Below the pieces are notes generated by a model. It was not told where the DNA came from, did not search any database, and saw nothing but the letters and a program-made list of their open reading frames with translations. From Massilia frigida (GTDB lineage: Bacteria > Pseudomonadota > Gammaproteobacteria > Burkholderiales > Burkholderiaceae_D), in contig NZ_WHJG01000019.1 in NCBI RefSeq assembly GCF_011682175.1, positions 62,001-126,000 on the forward strand: a DNA stretch of 64,000 nt, read 5' to 3'. Position numbers and translations under genes: made by a program. Below, piece by piece: positions 56,521-64,000 of the stretch (position 1 is the first letter of the stretch; each line of letters opens with the position of its first letter).

Positions 56521-58617
56521 ATGCTTTCAACTTTAGAACGAATCGACCCCCACAGCGACCGCATCGATATCCTGGTCGACCTGGTCGAACAACTGCGCCC
56601 GCAGCGGCGCGCCGACATTGCCGGCAGCACCGAACGGGTGCGCACCCTGTGCCAGCTCCTCAAGGGCAACCCGGCCCATGCCTCCGCCCTGCGCAGCTAC
56701 CTCACGCGCCTGCTCGACAGCCGCCGCCACGCCAGCCTGTATACCGATATCGGCGTGCTCTCCAACGATGGCTTCTTCACTGAACTGAAACGCCGCGTTT
56801 CCTACCGTTTCCTGCCGCCCGCTCTGGGCGATGTCTACCTGAGCGACGCCATCGACCAGGTGCTGTACGTGCAAACCGACTACCGCTGGATCGCCACCGT
56901 GCCGGCCGCCGACTGGCTGGAATTGTTCGACCTGGTGTCGAACGCCGCGCCCGCGCCGCACACCGGCCCGGCCAACGCGCGCCGCACCACCGTGCTCGGC
57001 ATGCTCGAAGCGATCCGCACCCTGTCCTGCCGCGTGTGCGCGCTCGGCTTCGAGCCGCGCCTGATCAGCAGCCACGCCGACATCGAAAACTTCGATTCGC
57101 CCTTCCTGATGCAAAACATCGAGGTCAATCACTACCTCGACGGCTACGCGCGCCTGCTGGCCGGCGAAGCGGCCAGCGTGGACGATGCGCGCCACCTGCT
57201 GGTCATGCTCGACCAGTGCGACAGCGTGGTCGCCAAGATCCGCAAGAATGCGCTCAGCCACGGCACCAGCGTCGCCCTCACCTATCTGCTGGTAGCCCTG
57301 ACCCAGAGCATCGACCGCTTGCGCAAGCTGCTGTTCCTGGTCGACGTCAGCGGCCAATTGCCGGCCGCCCCCAGCGTCGACCTGGCAACCCTGGCCAACG
57401 ACGCCACCCCCGACTACGCGCCGCCGACCAGCCTGCACCGCGCCGGTGCCATCGCCCTGGCCCAGGAACTGGTCGAAGCCCACAACAACAAATACACGGT
57501 GCGCGACCTGTTCGCCGACAATATCGACCTGCTGGCCCGCAACGTCACCGAAAACGCCAGCCGCACCGGCGAGCATTACATCGCCGACACGCGCGGCCAG
57601 CTGGGCGGCATGTTCCTGTCCTCGGCCGGCGCCGGCTTCATCGTCGGCTTCATGGCGCTGTTCAAGATTTTGCTGGGCACCCTGCGCGCCGCGCCGCTGG
57701 TCGAAGCGTTCTTGTTCAGCCTGAACTACTCGCTCGGCTTCATGCTGATCCACGTGCTGCACTTCACCGTGGCCACCAAGCAGCCGGCCATGACCGCGTC
57801 GCGCATCGCCGCCGGCCTGTCGAGCAAGGATGGGCGCAATATCGACCTCGACAGCATGGCGGAACTCATCAACAAGGTGTTCCGCACCCAGTGCTTCGCC
57901 GTGCTGGGCAACCTGGCCACCGCCATTCCGACTGCCTGGCTGATCGCCATGGGCTACCGCTACGCCACCGGACACCACCTGGTCACGCCCGACAAGGCCG
58001 CGCACCTGTTGCACGATATCGATCCGATCCACAGCCCGGCCCTGTTCTACGCCGCCATTGCCGGCGTGTGCCTGTTCGTGGCCGGTCTCATTTCTGGCTA
58101 CTTCGATAACAAGGCGCTGTACACGCGCATGGCACGGCGCGTGGTCCAGCTGCGCGGCCTGGGCCGTCTGCTGGGGCCGGAACGCCTGGGGCGCCTGTCG
58201 CTGTACATCGAAAACAACCTGGGCAGCCTGATGGGCAACCTGTATTTCGGCATTTTGCTCGGCACCATCGGCACCCTCGGCTTCCTGTTCGGCCTGCCGC
58301 TCGACATCCGCCACGTCACCTTCTCGTCCGCCAATTTCGCTACCGCACTGGTGGCGCTCGACCACAGCATGAGCTGGGAAGTGGCACTGACCTCGATCGG
58401 CGGATTTTTATCGATCGGTACGGTCAATCTCGTGGTAAGTTTCGGGTTGGCACTATTAGTTGCGCTTCGCGCGCGCAAGATTCACTTCGAACACGGTATC
58501 CTGTTGTTGAAAGCACTCGGACGGCGCTTCCTGGCCGCCCCCATCGATTTTTTCATCGGGCCCGGGGACATGCCGCCGGAGCCGCCCGAAGCCGTACCAA
58601 CGAGGGGTTCAAAATGA
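56521..58617 (+). CDS. Gcr-family (so-called site-specific recombinase) membrane protein
   Basis: 698 aa. Matches the SpecificRecomb/Gcr family by its LSNDGFFTELKRRVSYRFLPPAL and FLMQNIEVNHYLDGY landmarks. The C-terminal half has at least five transmembrane helices (FIVGFMALFKILLG, ALFYAAIAGVCLFVAGLISGY, LYFGILLGTIGTLGFLFGL, IGTVNLVVSFGLALLVAL and others). No Ser or Tyr recombinase catalytic signature is visible, so the name is probably a misannotation. The stop overlaps the cardiolipin-synthase-like gene (ATGA), which argues for an envelope role. No clear ribosome-binding site. Confidence 0.8.
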   Translation: MLSTLERIDPHSDRIDILVDLVEQLRPQRRADIAGSTERVRTLCQLLKGNPAHASALRSYLTRLLDSRRHASLYTDIGVLSNDGFFTELKRRVSYRFLPPALGDVYLSDAIDQVLYVQTDYRWIATVPAADWLELFDLVSNAAPAPHTGPANARRTTVLGMLEAIRTLSCRVCALGFEPRLISSHADIENFDSPFLMQNIEVNHYLDGYARLLAGEAASVDDARHLLVMLDQCDSVVAKIRKNALSHGTSVALTYLLVALTQSIDRLRKLLFLVDVSGQLPAAPSVDLATLANDATPDYAPPTSLHRAGAIALAQELVEAHNNKYTVRDLFADNIDLLARNVTENASRTGEHYIADTRGQLGGMFLSSAGAGFIVGFMALFKILLGTLRAAPLVEAFLFSLNYSLGFMLIHVLHFTVATKQPAMTASRIAAGLSSKDGRNIDLDSMAELINKVFRTQCFAVLGNLATAIPTAWLIAMGYRYATGHHLVTPDKAAHLLHDIDPIHSPALFYAAIAGVCLFVAGLISGYFDNKALYTRMARRVVQLRGLGRLLGPERLGRLSLYIENNLGSLMGNLYFGILLGTIGTLGFLFGLPLDIRHVTFSSANFATALVALDHSMSWEVALTSIGGFLSIGTVNLVVSFGLALLVALRARKIHFEHGILLLKALGRRFLAAPIDFFIGPGDMPPEPPEAVPTRGSK

Positions 58618-60005
58618 CAAAACCACGCGTCGCTGCCTGGCTGGCCGTACTGGCCCTGGCCGTCGGCCTGGCCTCCTGCGCCTCGCTGCCCTCGATGGAT
58701 GGGCTGGTGGATGCGCCGGCGGCGCGTGCCAACCCGACCATCGCCACCGGCAAGGGCCGGATGGACAAGAAAAAGGCCGCCGACCTGCTGGCGCGGCGCT
58801 GGGCCAAGGCCACGCCCGACATGAAGGCGCTGGCGGTGCTGGAAGAAGCGGCCACCGGCGTGCCCCTGGTGGCCGGCAACAAGGTCACCCTGCTGTTCGA
58901 TGGCCCGGCCACCATGAAGGAAATGATGGCCGCCGCCAGCAACGCCAAGACCTCGATCAACCTGGAAACGTATATTTTCGACCAGGATGAAATCGGCCTG
59001 CAATTCGCCAACGTGCTGATCGAAAAACAAAAACAGGGCGTCACCGTCAACGTGCTGTACGACAGCGTCGGCACCCTGGCCACGCCCAAGGAATTCTTCG
59101 CGCGCATGAAGCAGGCCGGCATTGCCATGGTCGCCTTCAACCCGGTCAATCCGGCGGCGCGGGTCGGCAAGTGGGAGCTGAACAACCGCGACCACCGCAA
59201 GCTGATGGTGGTCGACGGCAAGGTCGCGTTCACGGGCGGCATCAACATCAGCAGTACCTACGCCAACAGTTCCTTCTTCCGCTCCAAGCGTAAGCCGGAC
59301 ACGACCGACAGCAAGAAAGTCGGCTGGCGCGATACGCACATCAAGATCGAAGGCCCGGCGGTCGCCTCGCTGCAGTATCACTTCATCGAAGGCTGGGTCA
59401 ACCAGGATGCGGGCGAATTGCCCGAGCGCGAATATTTCCCGCCGCTGGCGCCGGTGGGCGACAAGATCGTGCGCGTGCTGGCCACCGATCCCGAGCGCGA
59501 ATCGGAGATCTACAAGGCCTTCATGCTGTCGATCCAGGAAGCGAAAAAAACGGTGCACATCACGTCCGCGTATTTCGTGCCGGACCGCCAGTTTGTCGAT
59601 GCCCTCAGCGCCGCCGCCAGGCGCGGCGTGGACGTGCGCCTGGTGCTGCCCGGCGTGACCGATCACGGCCTGGTGTTCCATGCGGGACGCGCGTTCTACG
59701 ATGAACTGCTGCGCAACGGGGTCAAGATCCACCAGCTGCAAGTAGCGATCTTGCATGCCAAGACGGCGGTCATCGATGGCACCTGGTCGACGGTGGGTTC
59801 AGCCAATATCGACCGCCGCAGTTTCCTGCACAATTACGAACTCAATGTGGTGGTGCTCGACGCCGGCTTCGGCAACGACATGGAGAGCGCGTTCGCCGAG
59901 GATTTGCGCGACTCCAAGGAAATCACCCTCGCCCAGTGGCGCGACCGCCTGTGGGCCGACCGCCTCAAGGAATGGGCGGCACGGCTGACCGAATACTGGA
60001 TCTAA
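58614..60005 (+). CDS. Cardiolipin synthase-like phospholipase D lipoprotein
   Basis: 463 aa. Lipobox LASC (Cys22), then two PLD motifs: HRKLMVVD (194-201) and HAKTAVID (381-388), each H-x-K-x4-D complete. The family makes cardiolipin or transfers phosphatidyl groups. Lipid anchoring in the envelope differs from the multi-helix ClsA form and resembles lipoprotein ClsC/YmdC-type members. Translationally coupled to the Gcr-family gene. Confidence 0.88.
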   Translation: MTKPRVAAWLAVLALAVGLASCASLPSMDGLVDAPAARANPTIATGKGRMDKKKAADLLARRWAKATPDMKALAVLEEAATGVPLVAGNKVTLLFDGPATMKEMMAAASNAKTSINLETYIFDQDEIGLQFANVLIEKQKQGVTVNVLYDSVGTLATPKEFFARMKQAGIAMVAFNPVNPAARVGKWELNNRDHRKLMVVDGKVAFTGGINISSTYANSSFFRSKRKPDTTDSKKVGWRDTHIKIEGPAVASLQYHFIEGWVNQDAGELPEREYFPPLAPVGDKIVRVLATDPERESEIYKAFMLSIQEAKKTVHITSAYFVPDRQFVDALSAAARRGVDVRLVLPGVTDHGLVFHAGRAFYDELLRNGVKIHQLQVAILHAKTAVIDGTWSTVGSANIDRRSFLHNYELNVVVLDAGFGNDMESAFAEDLRDSKEITLAQWRDRLWADRLKEWAARLTEYWI

Positions 60006-60051
60006 TTCTTCCATCGCAGCCAATCTGTTGTTCTCCAACGCGATTCCATCG

Positions 60052-60093
60052 TGTTTCGAGCGAAACATCATTTACACAAAAATAGTGTTTCGC
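60052..60093. promoter_or_regulatory. TGTTTCG repeat cluster in autotransporter promoter
   Basis: TGTTTCG (60052), its inverse CGAAACA (60062, 3-base gap) and a third direct copy (60087) surround and enter the promoter spacer. This looks like an operator with three half-sites. Confidence 0.6.
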
Positions 60094-60100
60094 TATATTC
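60072..60100 (+). promoter_or_regulatory. Sigma70-type promoter of autotransporter gene
   Basis: TTTACA (60072-60077), 17-base spacer, TATATT (60095-60100). It would give a leader of about 115 bases with a small hairpin (GCTTGA / TCAAGC, 60123-60140). Confidence 0.7.
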
Positions 60101-60221
60101 AAAGCACATAGGGATCAGCGCGGCTTGAGATAAATCAAGCGGAGCCTTGGTTCATCGGGCCCGCGCAAGGTCTTTGCAGGGCGCTCCCACGACTGTTGCG
60201 GACCTGGACTGGACTAATCTC

Positions 60222-63200
60222 ATGGCAAATTTCAACTTTCAAAAAAAACAAATGGCAGTCCTGGTTGCCGGTGCCTGCCTGGTGATGGCCAATGCGGCGG
60301 CGATCGGCACCCCTTGTCCGGCTGCCAGCGGCGGCCTCATTACGGTGGACAACACTACCGTCGATAACACCTGCACCATCGGCAGCGGCGAGAGCCTCGA
60401 CGTCACCGCCACCGGGGTGATTACCGTGCCGCTGGCCAACACGCCGAACAATGGCGTCGAACTCAATTCGGGCGTCACCGCCGGCTCCATCACCAATGCC
60501 GGCACCATCAACCCGGTCGCCGTCGGCGTCAACATCATGGGCACCCTCACCGGCGGGATCACCAATAGCGGCACCATCGCGTCCACCGGACCGTGGGGCG
60601 GCGTGACCGAGGAAGGTATTCGCCTGAGCGGCGCCACGGTGGGTGGCGCCATCAGCAACGGGCCGGCGGGCGTGGTCAGCACCGTCAATGGCAGCGCGAT
60701 CCACATCGTCACCAGTTCCTTGCAGGGCGGCATCACCAACGCCGCCGGGGGAGAGATTGTTGCCGCCGGCGGCTTTGCCGCTCTCGACATCAGCAATGCG
60801 CAACTCGGCGCCAGCATCGACAACCAGGGCCACATCGGCAACAAGGCGGGACAAAACGCGCGCGGCATCGCCCTGCTGAACGTCACGATCGCCGGCGATA
60901 TCCTCAACAGCGGCACCATCAGCACCCAGGGCGGCAACCCGGCGCTGGCGCTGCTCGCCACCACCATAAGCGGCAAGATCAGCAATAGCAGCACCTTGGG
61001 CTCGGGCAATTCCAATGCCATGACGATACAGAGCAATTCCAATGTCGGCCAAATCGAAAATACCGCGACCGGCACCATCAATGGCGCCTTCGCAGGGATG
61101 TATATATCCAGTTCCACCATCGCCAGCGGCATCGTCAATGCCGGCACGATCAACGGCGTCCACGCCATCGAGCTGCAGACGTCGACCATCAGCGCCGGCG
61201 GCATCCTCAACGACACCGGCGCCGCCACGCACGGCAGCCGCGCAATTAATCTGGGCAATGCGCAGATCAGCGGCGACATCATCAACCGGGGCTTGATGGA
61301 CGGGGCCGAAGGCGGCATCGTCGGATACAACGGCACCACCATCTCCGGCAAGCTGAGCAATTCCGGCACCATGACCTCGAACGGCGACACGATTAACCTG
61401 AGCAATGTCCAGATCGCCGGTGAACTGGCCAATAGCGGCATCATCACCAGCACGAACGGCAAGGGGATGAGCATGACCGGCGGCTCGACGGCGGCGTCGG
61501 TCAGCAACAGTGCCACCGGCGTGATTACCACCGTCAACAGCTACGGTATCCGCATCGACGGCACCGGCACCAGCGTGGCGGGCGGGATCGTCAACGGCGG
61601 CGCCCTCAACGGCGCGCGCGGCATTTCAGTGAGCAACAGCGCCAACATCGTGGCCTCCGGCATCGTCAACCAGCTCGGCGCGACCATCACCAGCACCGGC
61701 ACCGGGATCGCCGTCGACAGTGCGCAAGTGCATGGCGGCATCGAGAACCTTGGCGCGATCACCGGCACCAGCAGCGGCATCACGATCAGCGGCACCAGCG
61801 TCATCGATGGCGGCATCACCAACAGCGGCACCATCGGCGGCACCAAGTCGCTTGACCTGGCCAATAGCGGCGACGCGTTCATCGTGAGCAATAACGGCGG
61901 CTTGAGCGGCGACCTCGCGCTCGGCATCAATACCCTCAACATCCTCGGCAGCGCCGCCAGCGTGAGCGGCACCGTCACCGGCGGCACCGGCAGCGTGGTC
62001 AATATCGGCACCGGTGCACTCAATACCGCCACGTTCACGCCTGGCGGCAATTTTACCGGCCTGGCCCAGATGAATATCGGCGCGGCCAGTACCCTGCGTT
62101 CGACCAGCGCCCTGAACATCGGCGCGACGACAATGAGCAACAGCGGCGTCCTCTCGGTCGCCGCCGGGCATACCGTCAGCTTGACGGGCGACTATATCCA
62201 GGCTGCCAACGGCCTGTTCCGCACCGGGCTGACGAACGCCACGACCTACGGCAAACTGAACGTGACCGGCAATGTCACCATGTCGGCCAGCAGCAACATC
62301 GATGTCGACGTCGACGGCGCGCCGGTGCTTGCCAACGGTACCATCCTGCCCGATGTGATCAAGGCCAGTGGCACCTTGACCACGGCGTCCATCATTCCTG
62401 TCACCGACAACAGCTTCCTGTTCAACCTGACTGGCGTAAAAAATGGCAACTCCATCGATCTGGTGATTGCTTCGGCGCCGACACCAACACCAACACCAAC
62501 ACCAACACCAACACCAACCCCGACACCGACGCCAACGCCGACCCCAACACCAACGCCGACCCCAACACCGGTACCGACCCCGACACCGGTACCGACCCCG
62601 ACGCCAGTACCTGTGCCGACCCCTGTCCCTGTCCCGACACCTGTTCCTGTCCCGACACCTGTTCCTGTCCCGACACCCGTGCCTGTGCCGACACCCGTAC
62701 CTGTGCCGACCCCTGTTCCTGTGCCGACACCGGTTCCTGTCCCGACACCGGTTCCTGTCCCGACACCGGTCCCGACACCGGTGCCGACACCCGTCCCGAC
62801 GCCGGTACCAACACCAGTGCCGGTCCCAACCCCGGTCCCGACGCCAGTGCCGACGCCACCGGTGCCGCCGATCCAACCGCCGTCGCCGGCCAATACCGCC
62901 GTCTCGGCCATCGTAGCGACCGGCAATTCATCCGGAGGCGGCGCGGCGCGCGTGTTCGACCAGCTGATCGCCAGCAGCACCGGCGGCGACATGGGCCAGG
63001 TCATCACGGCGCTGGGCAAGCTGTCGACCGCGAAAGAAGTGTCCGATGCCGTCGTCCAGACCGTGCCGCTGGCGGCCGGCGGCACTGCCGCCGCCCTTGC
63101 CGGCACCATGAACCTGACCGACCGCGTGGTGCAGGCGCGCCTCGAAGCCAATCGCGGCCTGTCGGCCGGCGACAGTTACGGCAATGAGCGCGCGCTGTGG

Positions 63201-64000
63201 GCCAAGCCGTTTGGCGCCTGGGCACGCCAGAGCGACCGCGATGGCACGGCCGGCTACAAGGCCGACAGCGGCGGCCTGATCGTCGGGGCCGATGGTGTTG
63301 TCAGCAGCGCCGACCGGGTCGGCTTTGCGCTGACCTATGCCAGGACCAATCTGGACGGCAACGGCGCGAACGTGCAGTCGGCCGATATCGACCTGCTGCA
63401 ACTGATGACCTACGGCAGCCACAACCTGGACGCCGACACCGACCTCAGCTGGCAGCTCGACATGGGCACCAACAAGACCAAGGGCCAACGGCTCATCAGT
63501 TTTGGCGGCCTGAGCCGCGTGGCCAGCAGCGATTATCGCGGCACCAGCCTGCATGCCGCCGGCGGCATTGCGCGCGTGCTGCGCATGAGCGAGCAAACCA
63601 ATCTGACCCCATCGATGCGCCTGGACTACACCACCGTCAAGAACAAGGCGTACGCGGAAACCGGCGCCGGCGCCCTCAACCTGCTGGTCAACAGCCAGCG
63701 CGCCAAGCAATTGATCCTGTACGCCGATGCCAAGCTCAATCATTCGCCATCGAAGGAGCTGACGTTCTCGGGCAACCTGGGGTTCGGCTATGATTTCCTG
63801 GCCGAGCAAACCGCGGTGGTGGCGACCTTTGCCGGCGGCGGACCGGCGTTCACCACCAACGGCATCGATCCCAAGCCGCTGTTCGCGCGCGCCGGCGCCG
63901 GCGTGACCTTGATGCGCTCGGGCAGCACCGAACTGACGGCGCGCTACGACGCCGAAGCGCATCGCGGCTTCCGGGCCCAGAGCATTTCGCTGAAGATGCG
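60222..64000 (+). CDS. Autotransporter with repeat passenger and Pro-Thr/Val linker, 3' partial
   Basis: 1259 codons in the window with no stop; the last residues (SLKM) resemble an autotransporter C-terminus, so only a few codons are missing. Signal peptide 1-26 (LVMANAAA). Passenger ~30-750 is built of degenerate GGITNSGTI-type repeats, a beta-solenoid as in AIDA/pertactin-like adhesins. A ~135-residue linker of TP and VPTP/VPVP units (62475-62880) follows, then an unusually tidy 12-strand-type beta-barrel (from ~63000, with [14 protein letters not shown]). Surface adhesin or enzyme carrier; its function is not visible. Confidence 0.88.
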   Translation, partial: MANFNFQKKQMAVLVAGACLVMANAAAIGTPCPAASGGLITVDNTTVDNTCTIGSGESLDVTATGVITVPLANTPNNGVELNSGVTAGSITNAGTINPVAVGVNIMGTLTGGITNSGTIASTGPWGGVTEEGIRLSGATVGGAISNGPAGVVSTVNGSAIHIVTSSLQGGITNAAGGEIVAAGGFAALDISNAQLGASIDNQGHIGNKAGQNARGIALLNVTIAGDILNSGTISTQGGNPALALLATTISGKISNSSTLGSGNSNAMTIQSNSNVGQIENTATGTINGAFAGMYISSSTIASGIVNAGTINGVHAIELQTSTISAGGILNDTGAATHGSRAINLGNAQISGDIINRGLMDGAEGGIVGYNGTTISGKLSNSGTMTSNGDTINLSNVQIAGELANSGIITSTNGKGMSMTGGSTAASVSNSATGVITTVNSYGIRIDGTGTSVAGGIVNGGALNGARGISVSNSANIVASGIVNQLGATITSTGTGIAVDSAQVHGGIENLGAITGTSSGITISGTSVIDGGITNSGTIGGTKSLDLANSGDAFIVSNNGGLSGDLALGINTLNILGSAASVSGTVTGGTGSVVNIGTGALNTATFTPGGNFTGLAQMNIGAASTLRSTSALNIGATTMSNSGVLSVAAGHTVSLTGDYIQAANGLFRTGLTNATTYGKLNVTGNVTMSASSNIDVDVDGAPVLANGTILPDVIKASGTLTTASIIPVTDNSFLFNLTGVKNGNSIDLVIASAPTPTPTPTPTPTPTPTPTPTPTPTPTPTPTPVPTPTPVPTPTPVPVPTPVPVPTPVPVPTPVPVPTPVPVPTPVPVPTPVPVPTPVPVPTPVPVPTPVPTPVPTPVPTPVPTPVPVPTPVPTPVPTPPVPPIQPPSPANTAVSAIVATGNSSGGGAARVFDQLIASSTGGDMGQVITALGKLSTAKEVSDAVVQTVPLAAGGTAAALAGTMNLTDRVVQARLEANRGLSAGDSYGNERALWAKPFGAWARQSDRDGTAGYKADSGGLIVGADGVVSSADRVGFALTYARTNLDGNGANVQSADIDLLQLMTYGSHNLDADTDLSWQLDMGTNKTKGQRLISFGGLSRVASSDYRGTSLHAAGGIARVLRMSEQTNLTPSMRLDYTTVKNKAYAETGAGALNLLVNSQRAKQLILYADAKLNHSPSKELTFSGNLGFGYDFLAEQTAVVATFAGGGPAFTTNGIDPKPLFARAGAGVTLMRSGSTELTARYDAEAHRGFRAQSISLKM
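62475..62880 (+). repeat. Low-complexity TP/VPTP-coding repeat tract
   Basis: About 400 bases of 6- to 18-base units encode (TP)n then (VPTP)n and (VPVP)n. It shows length-variable character typical of slippage. It is in frame with the autotransporter and forms the linker between passenger and barrel. Confidence 0.85.

Noticed and set aside
56533-58365. 610-codon open frame on the - strand
   Set aside because: Antisense to the Gcr-family gene; the product is low-complexity and lacks a ribosome-binding site or a recognisable fold.
56521-58617. Site-specific recombinase considered as evidence of a mobile element
   Set aside because: No recombinase catalytic motif, multiple transmembrane helices, no attachment sites or cargo; family naming only.
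62475-62880. Repeat tract considered as a CRISPR array
   Set aside because: Units are 6-18 bases and contiguous without unique spacers, and they translate to a proline linker in frame with the autotransporter.
60239-63151. Three long - strand frames (60239-61537, 61626-62876, 62246-63151)
   Set aside because: They lie opposite the autotransporter frame, which is open for 1259 codons. The GTGVGTG-rich product is just the reverse reading of the TP repeats.

Overview
The window looks like a chromosomal segment of a high-GC betaproteobacterium, most likely an Oxalobacteraceae member close to Massilia, Telluria or Janthinobacterium. This rests on overall composition, a PHB-type acetoacetyl-CoA reductase, a Gcr-family membrane protein, a DUF3309/DUF5670/DUF883 stress gene set and dense c-di-GMP signalling. 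The placement is an inference from gene content. I saw no rRNA, tRNA, transposase, integrase or CRISPR array.

Layout. (1) 1-10638: seven consecutive + strand genes, each overlapping the next by 4-13 bases. They encode multidomain glycan enzymes: a GT2-GT-GT fusion, a double methyltransferase, a deacetylase, a sulfotransferase-methyltransferase fusion, an SGNH-like protein, a GSCFA-methyltransferase fusion and a methyltransferase. rfbB and rfbA (dTDP-glucose synthesis and dehydration) follow at 10709-12654, which points to a surface polysaccharide or glycoprotein locus. (2) 12761-18457: housekeeping and stress genes (hydroxypyruvate isomerase, lipoprotein, DksA-like zinc finger, phaB, universal stress protein, glycine-zipper protein). 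(3) 18673-27086: a signalling block. An EAL protein with a degenerate GGDEF, an HDOD protein, a PAS histidine kinase, a REC-HD-GYP protein and a lone REC protein are chained on +; a second PAS kinase converges on -. (4) 27149-31717: MtfA-like peptidase, peroxiredoxin-glutaredoxin hybrid, winged-helix regulator, collagen-like lipoprotein and an OmpA-type porin. (5) 32816-34404: a visibly lower-GC two-gene island, a HipA-like kinase plus a DUF3037 protein, next to a LolC/E permease gene that has no lolD beside it. (6) 35784-54670: a long envelope and general-stress region rich in small lipoproteins (BON, glycine-zipper, DUF4398, OmpA), DUF883, holin-like and ferritin-like proteins, AsmA, a Crp/Fnr-type regulator and a divergent DeoR/nudK pair. 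(7) 54699-64000: aminotransferase, TonB-like proline-rich protein, Gcr-family membrane protein coupled to a cardiolipin-synthase-like lipoprotein, and a large autotransporter that runs off the right edge, probably only a few codons short of its stop.

Cross-cutting signals. A 16-base palindromic motif (consensus TGTRCGYTRGCGWACA) recurs about ten times, nearly always 55-130 bases upstream of envelope/stress genes. Its TGT-N10-ACA frame is the Crp/Fnr layout, and a Crp/Fnr-type protein with a non-canonical recognition helix is encoded inside the region, so it may mark a local regulon. The other leading candidates for undescribed biology are the HipA-like/DUF3037 pair and the decorating-enzyme operon, in which a Cys4 zinc-ribbon-plus-methyltransferase-like module appears in three different proteins.
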